From NCBI GenBank assembly GCA_902761755.1, contig CACWLP010000010.1, forward strand, positions 1 through 62,257: a stretch of DNA of 62,257 nucleotides, read 5' to 3'. Origin of the DNA: an uncultured Eubacteriales bacterium. GTDB taxonomy: Bacteria > Bacillota > Clostridia > Christensenellales > Aristaeellaceae. A program made the position numbers and the translations under genes. Below the pieces are notes generated by a model. That model had not been told where the DNA came from. It searched no databases and saw nothing but the letters and a program-made list of their open reading frames with translations. Shown piece after piece: positions 8,419 through 15,265 of the stretch; positions within the stretch are counted from its first letter, which is position 1, and each line of letters starts with the position of its first letter.

Positions 8419-8447
8419 ATTATAACACAGGGCCTGCCGGTTGGCAA
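8419..8447 (-). promoter_or_regulatory. Sigma-A promoter of rpsB-tsf
   Basis: On the minus strand TTGCCA (8442-8447), 17 bases and TATAAT (8419-8424). The resulting leader of about 100 bases before rpsB is long enough for S2 autoregulation, although no S2-binding motif was recognised. Confidence 0.8.
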
Positions 8448-8486
8448 GCCCTGAAACGCTTGTTTTTCAAGTTTTTATTTCATTTA

Positions 8487-9965
8487 TCAGCGGTTGTGAT
8501 GGATCTCCGTGTGCCAGAGGATCACCTCCCGGCCGTTTTGGTCGATATACCCGGCCAGGCCGTCCCGCTCGAAGGGCGCCAGCGCCCCCAGGAAGACCCC
8601 GGCGTCGTCGTAAACGAAATCGGTGATGAATTCGCCCGCCGTGTTCATCCAGGCGTACTTCCACACGGAGTCTTCCCACACATGGCCTTCCACTTCGGTC
8701 AGCCGGGTGACGGACTGGAGCCCTTCGGGGAAGAAGCGCTCGTATCCCGCGTAGATCACGTCCGCCTCCACCCACTGCCTGTCCCGCATCTCCAGCACCC
8801 ATTCCCCGCTCAGGTTCATCAGGCCCTCGCCCCAGAAATCGTCCTCGTGGCGGTACACCCCCAGCAGGCCCTCCGGGGACACCAGGCGCTTCTGATCCTC
8901 CCAATCGCTTTCCTGCTGCCAGACGCCGATCCCCGCCGGCAGCTGAAGCACGGTGTTCCCCGCCGCGTCGATCAGCTTTCCGTCGGCCTGGGCGTATTCG
9001 CCCCAGAATTCATACCAGTCCGAAAAGCCCCGGGCCAGCATGTTTCCGGTTTGGTCGATATGCCCGAAGGTGCCGTCCTCCAGCATCACGCAGGCATAGC
9101 CGCTTGCGGAAAAATCCTCCGCCCCGGCGAACTGCGGCGGGATCAGGAAATCCCCCGCGTTCAGATCCCAGTAGCCGTACAGCTCCTTTTCCGGATCATA
9201 CACCCGCAGGATGCCCCCGGCGGTCACTTTTCCCCGCAGGCCGTGGCCACCTTCCGCAAATTCCAGGCCGCCCAGATCCTGGACCGTCCCTTCCTCGTTG
9301 AACACCAGGGCGTCTGCCACGCCCCCTTCCCCCGCATACCGCACGGCCATGGCGTAGCCGTAGCGGAAGTTTTCATAAACGTATTCATCGGCGTTCACGT
9401 TTTCGGGCAGGGTAAAGGCCTCTTCCCCGGTGTGCCGGTCCACGTAGGCGATCCGTCCGCCCCTGTCCACCGGGATCAGCCGGTCCAGCTCGTAGTAAAC
9501 GGATGAATCATCGTCCCGACCGCTGAGAATGCTGTCGTAGATCAGCCCGGAGAAGAAGCCGGAGGGCACGTCGAAAAAGCCGTCGGGGCTGCTGCCGCGC
9601 TCGTCGTCTTCGCGCTCCTGCCACACCAGGTAAAGCCCGCCGTCCAGCCCGCCGATGGGGTCGTAATTGAAAAAGCCCTGAATCATATACCGGGGCTCCA
9701 GCACCCAGTTTCCCTGCCGGTCAATGATGCCGGTATGGTCGAATTCTTCGGGGTCCTGATCCCCCGGTATGGCGGAAGCGTAGCCGCCCCGCCATTCCCC
9801 CGCCCAGGAAAACTGCGGCGCGATCACCCATTGCGCGTTCCCGTCGATGTACCCCCACAGGCCCGTGGCGTCGTCCATCGCGGGGTACAGCCGGCCCTCC
9901 TCCTCCGCAAGCCCCGCGGGAAGAAGCAGCAGGCATAAAAGCAGCGTCAGCAGGAATTTCTTCAT
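8487..9965 (-). CDS. Secreted WG-repeat protein
   Basis: A 492-residue protein with a Sec signal peptide (MKKFLLTLLLCLLLLPAGLA, no lipobox) followed by many WG/KWG-type beta repeats. Examples are LWGYIDGNAQWVIAPQF, GIIDRQGNWVLEPRY, LYGYWDLNAGDFLIPPQF, TFGHIDQTGNMLARGF and LAGYIDQNGREVILW. Such repeats form extracellular beta structures of unknown ligand. The start at 9965 has AAAGGGG upstream and gives a proper signal peptide. It is a single-gene unit facing the 0.6 kb hairpin element. Function is unassigned. Confidence 0.85.
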   Translation of the reverse strand: MKKFLLTLLLCLLLLPAGLAEEEGRLYPAMDDATGLWGYIDGNAQWVIAPQFSWAGEWRGGYASAIPGDQDPEEFDHTGIIDRQGNWVLEPRYMIQGFFNYDPIGGLDGGLYLVWQEREDDERGSSPDGFFDVPSGFFSGLIYDSILSGRDDDSSVYYELDRLIPVDRGGRIAYVDRHTGEEAFTLPENVNADEYVYENFRYGYAMAVRYAGEGGVADALVFNEEGTVQDLGGLEFAEGGHGLRGKVTAGGILRVYDPEKELYGYWDLNAGDFLIPPQFAGAEDFSASGYACVMLEDGTFGHIDQTGNMLARGFSDWYEFWGEYAQADGKLIDAAGNTVLQLPAGIGVWQQESDWEDQKRLVSPEGLLGVYRHEDDFWGEGLMNLSGEWVLEMRDRQWVEADVIYAGYERFFPEGLQSVTRLTEVEGHVWEDSVWKYAWMNTAGEFITDFVYDDAGVFLGALAPFERDGLAGYIDQNGREVILWHTEIHHNR

Positions 9966-10065
9966 CTTTGTCAGCCCCTTTCGCCCATATAGACGCGGAG
10001 ATATGCGCATTTGTTCCAATAAAAAAGCCCTTTCGGGGAAAAAATATGGTTTTGCAGTTACAAGG

Positions 10066-10679
10066 ACGAGGCAGGGGGCTTCTTCAGCCCCCTGAACCCC
10101 TGAACCAAGGGCCTTCGGCCCCTGGACTCCATCCCAGGAGCGCTTGGCGGCTATAGTTTCTGGCCCGGCCGCTGAAAGCGGCCAGCCCGGATGCAAAGCA
10201 TCCGGGAAAAGCCGGGGAAAAACCCAGGGGAGAGCGAGCTTTCCCCTGGGCTTTTCCCCAGCTTTTCTTGGGCCAGAAACTTTCAAAATTTTCGTAAACC
10301 CAGTGCGGCAGGCGAAGGTTGTTGTTGTTCTCAACGGCGCTGTATCGCCAAATGGAATGGAGATGTTGCAGAAGCCAATCTGCAATATCCTCTTTGTTTA
10401 CAGGAATATTGGTTTTCATGGAAGAATGAGCAACAGTGAATACCGGGAAATCGAAGAATCCCGGGGTGGTTTGGAGGGGCCGCAGCCCCTCCAAGCGGAA
10501 TCCGCAGCAGCGACCTGTGCGCTGCGAGGAGCATTTTCCTTGCGCCTTTTCCGCCCGGGAGTCCCGCAGGGACGAGAGGAAAAGGCGTTTTTTGTCGATC
10601 AAATGGAGGATCCATTTGATCGAAGGGGCTGTGCAACAGCCCCCGCACGGTTCAGGGGCCGCGGAGGCCCCTGCCTCGT
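10066..10679. repeat. 614-bp hairpin-rich element with terminal inverted repeats
   Basis: Ends are inverted copies: ACGAGGCAGGGG...CCCCTGAACC at 10066 and its complement ending at 10679. Inside lie perfect or near-perfect hairpins at 10072-10094, 10105-10124, an outer stem AGTTTCTGGCCC/GGGCCAGAAACT enclosing three inner hairpins (about 10155-10280), GGAGGGGC/GCCCCTCC near 10475 and CGATCAAATGG/CCATTTGATCG near 10600. The middle (about 10290-10430) has clearly lower G+C. No transposase is present. It occupies the otherwise gene-free 9966-10692 gap. Confidence 0.65.
10084..10419 (-). CDS. Doubtful small ORF inside the hairpin element
   Basis: From ATG 10419 about 50 residues look protein-like (acidic and aromatic, with EDIADWLLQHLHSIWRYSAV and LPHWVYENFESFWPKK) and are encoded by DNA of lower G+C than the surroundings. 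The frame then runs into the GC-rich hairpins and reads low-complexity sequence to a stop at 10084. There is no convincing ribosome-binding site. It may be a degraded or 3'-truncated gene carried by the element. Confidence 0.25.
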   Translation of the reverse strand: MKTNIPVNKEDIADWLLQHLHSIWRYSAVENNNNLRLPHWVYENFESFWPKKSWGKAQGKARSPLGFSPAFPGCFASGLAAFSGRARNYSRQALLGWSPGAEGPWFRGSGG

Positions 10680-10692
10680 AAACGCTTGCGGC

Positions 10693-11811
10693 TTACTGTT
10701 TTTTGAGCAATTCCACGTATTCCTCCAGGCACAGATCCAATTCCTGTATCTTTTTTGCGTGCTCCACGCCCACGTACCGCACGTGCCATTCCTCGCCGAT
10801 GATGCCGGTCAGGTCCTCTTTTTCATCGGTATAGCGCATGATGAAGCCGTAATCCCAGCAGTGCTGCTTCAGCCACACGTACTGGGCGGTGTCCGAAAAG
10901 GTGGCGCCGGGCACGTTCAGATCGAAGGCTAGGCCGGTATGGTGCTCGCTGGCGCCGGGGTCCGCCACGGTGAGCCGGGTGCGGGATTCGGCTTTGCTGC
11001 GGCTGAGCCCGTCGTCATTCATGTATTTGTTCACCCGGCGGTTGAAGATCTTTTTCTGGTCGGCGATGGTGCGGTAGGCCCCGCCCACCTTCCAGGGGTC
11101 GACCCCGTCCTGTTTGGCGTCGCCGATCATGCGGATCAGCGCCTCCACCGCCGTGCGCACGCCCATGAACGATTCGTCGTCGTACAGCAGAAGATCCCCG
11201 GCCAGATCCTTGATCCGCACCAGGTCCGCGGGGAAATAATCCTCCGGCAGCACGTTCCATTTATTCACCAGCAGGGGGATATCCCCGGCCAGGGTGTCCA
11301 GCCCCGTGGGCATGGGGGTGGTCACGATCATCTGCGCCTGGTCGGAATAGAGCACCGCCAGGGTCTTGGGCCCCGCCGCGCCGTCCGCGGCCAGCCCGTG
11401 CTGCTTCTGGAACACGATCACGGCCTGCCGGGTGCCGGAGCCGTAATCGCCGTCCACCTTGCCGGCATAATACCCCAGTTCCTGCAAGCGGGCCTGCAGG
11501 CGCGACACCTCGTCGCCCTTGCTGCCTACCTTCAGCACCGTTGCGTCGATCTCCGGCGCCGGGGTCGGGGCCGGGGTGGCGGTGGGCGCCGGGGTGTAGG
11601 TGGAAAAGCCCGGCGCCGGGGTCACGCTCACGCCGCTGACGGTGGGGCTGGGGGCCGGGGTGAAGAGCTGCTTCCGTTCGCTGTCGGCGGCGGCCCTTTC
11701 GTTCAGCGCCTGGATCCCGAATACCGCGATGCCGATGAGAAGCGCCAGCACCGCCGCGATGAACAGGTAGGGCGATCCGCCGCGTTTTTTTCTTCCGTTG
11801 CTGTTGGGCAT
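10693..11811 (-). CDS. VanY-like D-alanyl-D-alanine carboxypeptidase with PG-binding domain
   Basis: A 372-residue membrane-anchored wall enzyme. Residues about 13-35 form an N-terminal transmembrane anchor, then a Pro/Thr/Ala linker, a PG_binding_1 domain (VLKVGSKGDEVSRLQARLQELGYYAGKVDG region) and a C-terminal VanY/M15B catalytic domain. The zinc and catalytic motifs SEHHTGLAFDL and EEWHVRY are intact. It would trim the terminal D-Ala of stem peptides. ATG 11811 has GGGAGG 5 bases upstream; an upstream GTG has none. It has a consensus promoter and a hairpin touching its ribosome-binding site. Confidence 0.9.
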   Translation of the reverse strand: MPNSNGRKKRGGSPYLFIAAVLALLIGIAVFGIQALNERAAADSERKQLFTPAPSPTVSGVSVTPAPGFSTYTPAPTATPAPTPAPEIDATVLKVGSKGDEVSRLQARLQELGYYAGKVDGDYGSGTRQAVIVFQKQHGLAADGAAGPKTLAVLYSDQAQMIVTTPMPTGLDTLAGDIPLLVNKWNVLPEDYFPADLVRIKDLAGDLLLYDDESFMGVRTAVEALIRMIGDAKQDGVDPWKVGGAYRTIADQKKIFNRRVNKYMNDDGLSRSKAESRTRLTVADPGASEHHTGLAFDLNVPGATFSDTAQYVWLKQHCWDYGFIMRYTDEKEDLTGIIGEEWHVRYVGVEHAKKIQELDLCLEEYVELLKKQ

Positions 11812-11819
11812 AGCATCCT

Positions 11820-11838
11820 CCCGTGATTCTTTCACGGG
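11820..11838 (-). promoter_or_regulatory. Leader hairpin abutting the ribosome-binding site of the VanY-like gene
   Basis: On the minus strand CCCGTG-AAAGAAT-CACGGG sits between the promoter and the gene. Its 3' arm provides the first G residues of the GGGAGG Shine-Dalgarno sequence, so folding could reduce initiation. Confidence 0.5.
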
Positions 11839-11840
11839 AA

Positions 11841-11869
11841 ATTATACCGTGCTTTTCCCCGGCTGTCAA
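11841..11869 (-). promoter_or_regulatory. Perfect-consensus sigma-A promoter of the VanY-like gene
   Basis: Minus strand TTGACA (11864-11869), 17-base spacer, TATAAT (11841-11846): an exact match in both hexamers. The -35 overlaps the last codons of the upstream BofC-like gene, so the carboxypeptidase is transcribed separately from it. Confidence 0.88.
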
Positions 11870-12402
11870 TGCGCCTGCAGCCAAGCCTCCGCGTCTTCCC
11901 GGGTGTCAAAGCCCATGCCGGAAAGCAGCTTTTCCTGCTCCTCCGGGGTAAAATCGCCCACGGACCTGTCCTCATACGTTTTCTCCACCGCCATGCCGTC
12001 GCCGTAGGCGTTCCAGGTGAGCACGATCTCCCCCGCTTCGCTCACCGACAGCACCCGGTGGGCCGGGCAGAACAGGGGGATCTCCCGGTCCATTTCGATT
12101 TGGTCCGCAGCAAATTTCCCGATCCGCCATACACTGTAATGGGCCTGCACTTCCCGGAAATCCGCCCCCGCCAGCTCCTGGGGGATCCGCACCCGGCGGG
12201 TAACGCTGTGCCCGCAGCGGGTAAAGCCCATGGTCTGGATCACCTGGCAGCTTTCCGACGCCCGGACGCCGTCCCCCGCCGCGTCCAGGGCAGGCCCGGG
12301 CGCGTTCCCGCTCCCCGCGTTCGTTTCCCTCAGCGCCAGCACTGCAAGCAGCAGCGCCGCCGCCAGCGCGATCCCCCGCCGTCCGCTCCGCCTGTTTTCC
12401 AT
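11866..12402 (-). CDS. BofC-like membrane-anchored protein
   Basis: A 178-residue protein with a basic N-terminus and one transmembrane segment (about 13-27), so the bulk is extracytoplasmic. The C-terminal half resembles the BofC C-terminal domain: a strand pattern ending in ADQIEMDREIPLFCPAHRVL, an acidic DG-type turn, and a final helix LLSGMGFDTREDAEAWLQ. In Bacillus BofC tunes SpoIVB-dependent sigma-K checkpoint signalling; similar proteins occur more widely. ATG 12402 has GGGAGGG 6 bases upstream. It is divergent from the HAD gene. Family assignment is by pattern recognition only. Confidence 0.5.
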   Translation of the reverse strand: MENRRSGRRGIALAAALLLAVLALRETNAGSGNAPGPALDAAGDGVRASESCQVIQTMGFTRCGHSVTRRVRIPQELAGADFREVQAHYSVWRIGKFAADQIEMDREIPLFCPAHRVLSVSEAGEIVLTWNAYGDGMAVEKTYEDRSVGDFTPEEQEKLLSGMGFDTREDAEAWLQAH

Positions 12403-12434
12403 GTGCATCCCTCCCGGGCGATAGGGTGCCCCGG

Positions 12435-12463
12435 TTGCAGCCCGGGCATGCAAGTGGTATAAT
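12435..12463 (+). promoter_or_regulatory. Sigma-A promoter of the HAD phosphatase gene
   Basis: TTGCAG (12435-12440), 17-base spacer, TATAAT (12458-12463), about 95 bases before the ATG, in the divergent intergenic region with the BofC-like gene. Confidence 0.75.
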
Positions 12464-12558
12464 GGTCGCTGCGGATCCCGGCGGGCTGCCTGTCGGGCGC
12501 TTTGGGATGATTCCGCCGCATCCGGGAGATGCTGTGTTTTTACGGAGGGCTTACTGTT

Positions 12559-13206
12559 ATGAAAAAAGCCGTGATTTTTGATCTGGACGGCACGCTGATC
12601 CACAGCCTGCCGGACATTGCCGCCGCCATGAACCGGTCGCTGCGCGCCTGGGGGCTGCCGGAGCACCCGGAGGAGGCCTACAAGTACATGGTGGGGGATG
12701 GCGCGGTGAACCTGGCCCGCCGGGCCGTGGGCCCGCGCACGGATCAAATGGAAAACGTGCTCGCCGCTTACCGGGCAGACTACGCCCGGAACTGCCGGGT
12801 GCGCACCGCGCCTTACCGGGGGATCCCGGAAACGCTGGAGGCGCTGCGGGGCCGGGGAATCGCCGTGTGCGTCTTTTCCAATAAGGATCAGGAAGACGTG
12901 GAAACCGTGCTGGCACATTACTTTCCCGGCTTTCCCTTCTCCGCCGTCCGGGGCCGTCTGGAGGGCGCGCCCATCAAGCCCGATCCCGCCGGCGCGCTGG
13001 CCATTGCGGACGGCCTGGGCCTTTCGCCCCGGGATTTTCTGTACGTGGGCGACACCGGCACGGACATGCGCTGCGGCGCCGCCGCGGGGATGAGCACCGT
13101 GGGGGTGCTGTGGGGCTTCCGCCCCCGGGAGGAGCTGGACGCCGCCGGCGCCCAATTCCTCATCACCGAGCCCGCCGAACTGCTGCCGCTCGTGGACATC
13201 GATTGA
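12559..13206 (+). CDS. HAD-family phosphatase, phosphoglycolate phosphatase-like
   Basis: A 215-residue HAD hydrolase with a cap 1 helical insertion. Motif I is FDLDGTLIHS (nucleophile Asp8, acid/base Asp10), motif II is the Ser of VFSNKDQ, motif III is the Lys of IKPDP and motif IV is GDTGTDMRCG. Overall it matches the Gph/PpaX-like group that removes phosphate from phosphoglycolate or pyrophosphate; the substrate cannot be fixed from sequence. GGAGG lies 10 bases before ATG 12559. Its terminator region contains an inserted hairpin element. Confidence 0.85.
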   Translation: MKKAVIFDLDGTLIHSLPDIAAAMNRSLRAWGLPEHPEEAYKYMVGDGAVNLARRAVGPRTDQMENVLAAYRADYARNCRVRTAPYRGIPETLEALRGRGIAVCVFSNKDQEDVETVLAHYFPGFPFSAVRGRLEGAPIKPDPAGALAIADGLGLSPRDFLYVGDTGTDMRCGAAAGMSTVGVLWGFRPREELDAAGAQFLITEPAELLPLVDID

Positions 13207-13217
13207 CAAAACGCCTT

Positions 13218-13411
13218 CCCTTACGGGAGGGCGTCAGGGTGTCGACAAAGTCGACACCCTGCCATCGAAAGCCAGCGAAAGCAGTCTTTCGATGGAAACA
13301 TCAATTTCTTGTAAAATGGCAGTTCCGGCATATTTTGCCGGAACCGCTCATTTTACGGCCAGAAATTGATAGAGGAAGCAACATTCTGTTGCTCCCCTTA
13401 CGGGAGGGCGT
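13218..13411. repeat. 160-bp hairpin-only element flanked by 17-bp direct repeats inside a terminator
   Basis: CCCTTACGGGAGGGCGT occurs at 13218-13234 and 13395-13411. Between them lie consecutive palindromes: CAGGGTGTCGAC/GTCGACACCCTG (13235-13261), CCATCGAAAG/CTTTCGATGG (13262-13295), a long imperfect stem from ATCAATTTCT to AGAAATTGAT (13300-13370) containing TTCCGGCA/TGCCGGAA, and GGAAGCAAC/GTTGCTCC (13374-13395). Removing one repeat and the insert restores a normal terminator (hairpin plus GCGTTTTT) after the HAD gene. Confidence 0.7.
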
Positions 13412-13426
13412 TTTTCCGTCTGTTTT

Positions 13427-15088
13427 TCAGTTTTCCCCCTCCAGCGCTTCCAGGATCTCCCCCTCCCGCAGGGTTTCTTTTTCTTCCAGCGCTTCCGCCA
13501 AGCGCGCGAGGGCGTTCTTTCTTTGCGCCAGGCACGCCCGGGCGGCGGCGAAGCCTTCCTCCAGGATCGCCCGTCCGGCCTCCCGGGGGTCGCCCTCCCC
13601 CATATCCCATTCCTCCGCCATGGCGGAAGCGATCTGCCGGGCGCGCTGCAAGTCCCCCGCCGCGCCGGTGGTGACGCCGTCCCTGCCCAGCAGCATCTCC
13701 TCCGCCGCCCGGCCCCCCAGGGCCTGTGCGATGCGGGCGATCAGCTCCCTGCGGGTGTGCAGAAGCCTGTCCGGCTGGATGCTCAGGGTGTAGCCCGCCG
13801 CGCCCCGGGAGGAGGGGATCACCGTAAGATAGGCGATGCGGTCCTCCGGCAAAAGCGCGTGGGTCACCACCGCGTGGCCCGCCTCGTGCCAGGCGGTGAC
13901 GGCTTTTTCCTCCGCGGTCATGGGGGTGGGCCGCTCGTCCCCCGCGGCGGCGGCGCAGAACGCTTTCTCGATGTCCCCGGGGCCGATCTCGTCCGCCCCG
14001 CGCCGGGCGGCGCGGATGGCCGCTTCGTTGAGCAGCGCCTCCAGCTGCGCCCCGGAAAACAGCGCCGTCTGCGCCGCCAGGTCCGGCAGGGAGACGCCGC
14101 GGGCGACGGGCTTGTTCCGGGTGTGCACCCGGAGGATCTCCAGCCGCTGCGCCGCGTCCGGCAGCCCCACCTCGATATGCCTGTCGAACCGGCCTTCCCG
14201 CAGCAGCGCCGCGTCGATGGTGTCCAGGCGGTTGGTGGCGGCCACCACCATGATGCGATCCAGCCCGGAAAACCCGCTCATTTCCGTCAGGAGCGCGTTG
14301 AGGGTCTGCTCCCGCTCGTCGTTGCCGCTGTCGCGCTTTTTCCCGATGGCGTCGATCTCGTCGATGAAGATCACGCCGCCGCCCGCCTTCCGGGCTTTGC
14401 GGAACAGCTCCCGCACCCGGGAAGCCCCCACGCCCACGTACACCTGCACGAAGTCCGCGCCGCTGACGGCGAAAAAGGGCGCCTTCGCCTCCCCCGCCAG
14501 GGCCCGGGCCAGCATGGTCTTTCCCGTGCCCGGCGGGCCGTAGAGCATCACGCCCCGGGGCGGGCGCGCCCCCAGGCGCGCATAAGCGCCGGGCGAGCGC
14601 AGGAAGCCCACCAGGTCCCGCATGCCCTCCAGCGTCTCCGGGGACGCGATCACATCCCGGAACGTGATCTCCGGGATCGTCCGGTCCGTCTGGACGGCGG
14701 CGTATTTCGCCAGCCCCGCCGCGCCGCCCGCCCCACTTCCCCGCAGCAGCGCGAAGGCGGCGGCCCCCGCCAGCAAAAGCAAAAGCAATCCAGGGGCGGC
14801 GTTTCTTTCCTCCGTCACCCGGATCCCCAGCCGCAGCAGCCTTTCCTTCCCGTCCTCCGCCCGGGGATTGGGGGTCAGCGCGGTTTCACCCTCCGTGGTT
14901 TTCACCCGCCAGTTTTCCCCTTCTCCCAGGGATACGGCTTCGATCTCCCCATCTTCCGCCATGCGCCAGAATTCCGCATAATCCAAAACCCGGGGGGCTT
15001 CCGCCTGCCCCCGGACATACCAAACAAGCAGCGCCGCGCCGATCACGGCGAAGGCCGCGGCGCGCCTCCACAGCCGGCCTTTCTTCAT
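13427..15088 (-). CDS. FtsH-family membrane AAA+ metalloprotease (short paralogue)
   Basis: A 553-residue FtsH-like protease with two N-terminal transmembrane helices (about 11-26 and 99-115) around a short extracytoplasmic domain. The AAA module has Walker A GPPGTGKT (184-191), Walker B FIDEIDAIGKKR and the second region of homology ATNRLDTIDAALLREGRFDR. The zinc peptidase has HEAGH at 401-405 and the third-ligand region TTGAAGDLQRA. It lacks the long C-terminal extension of housekeeping FtsH (about 610-650 residues), so it is probably a secondary copy. It would degrade membrane or misfolded proteins. It is divergent from the class A PBP. Confidence 0.92.
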   Translation of the reverse strand: MKKGRLWRRAAAFAVIGAALLVWYVRGQAEAPRVLDYAEFWRMAEDGEIEAVSLGEGENWRVKTTEGETALTPNPRAEDGKERLLRLGIRVTEERNAAPGLLLLLLAGAAAFALLRGSGAGGAAGLAKYAAVQTDRTIPEITFRDVIASPETLEGMRDLVGFLRSPGAYARLGARPPRGVMLYGPPGTGKTMLARALAGEAKAPFFAVSGADFVQVYVGVGASRVRELFRKARKAGGGVIFIDEIDAIGKKRDSGNDEREQTLNALLTEMSGFSGLDRIMVVAATNRLDTIDAALLREGRFDRHIEVGLPDAAQRLEILRVHTRNKPVARGVSLPDLAAQTALFSGAQLEALLNEAAIRAARRGADEIGPGDIEKAFCAAAAGDERPTPMTAEEKAVTAWHEAGHAVVTHALLPEDRIAYLTVIPSSRGAAGYTLSIQPDRLLHTRRELIARIAQALGGRAAEEMLLGRDGVTTGAAGDLQRARQIASAMAEEWDMGEGDPREAGRAILEEGFAAARACLAQRKNALARLAEALEEKETLREGEILEALEGEN

Positions 15089-15137
15089 CGCTCCGCCTCC
15101 GAAACTTCCCGTTTATTTTGCTTTTGTATACGCTCAC

Positions 15138-15166
15138 AGTATAGCGCCTGCGCGTCCGTGCGTCCA
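15138..15166 (-). promoter_or_regulatory. Candidate promoter of the FtsH-like gene
   Basis: Minus strand TGGACG (15161-15166), 17-base spacer, TATACT (15138-15143), about 50 bases before the start. It lies in the divergent intergenic region with PBP1A, whose own promoter is less clear. Confidence 0.6.
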
Positions 15167-15265
15167 TGGTAATTTCTTGCTGCAAGGGAAAAAATTCCAG
15201 CGTTGCCGCAGCCTTTTTCCGGGAAAAATGCAGGGAAGAAAACGCGCAAGGAGGCAGCCGAAAAA

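Noticed and set aside
10066-10679. Insertion sequence
   Set aside because: Terminal inverted repeats exist, but no transposase motif is found in any frame, so only a non-autonomous element can be supported.
13235-13394. Retron-like msr/msd structure
   Set aside because: Several hairpins are present but no reverse transcriptase gene is nearby; the flanking direct repeat within a terminator fits an insertion better.
15203-15265. TTG start at 15203 for the class A PBP
   Set aside because: No ribosome-binding site; GTG 15266 has AAGGAGG at suitable distance.
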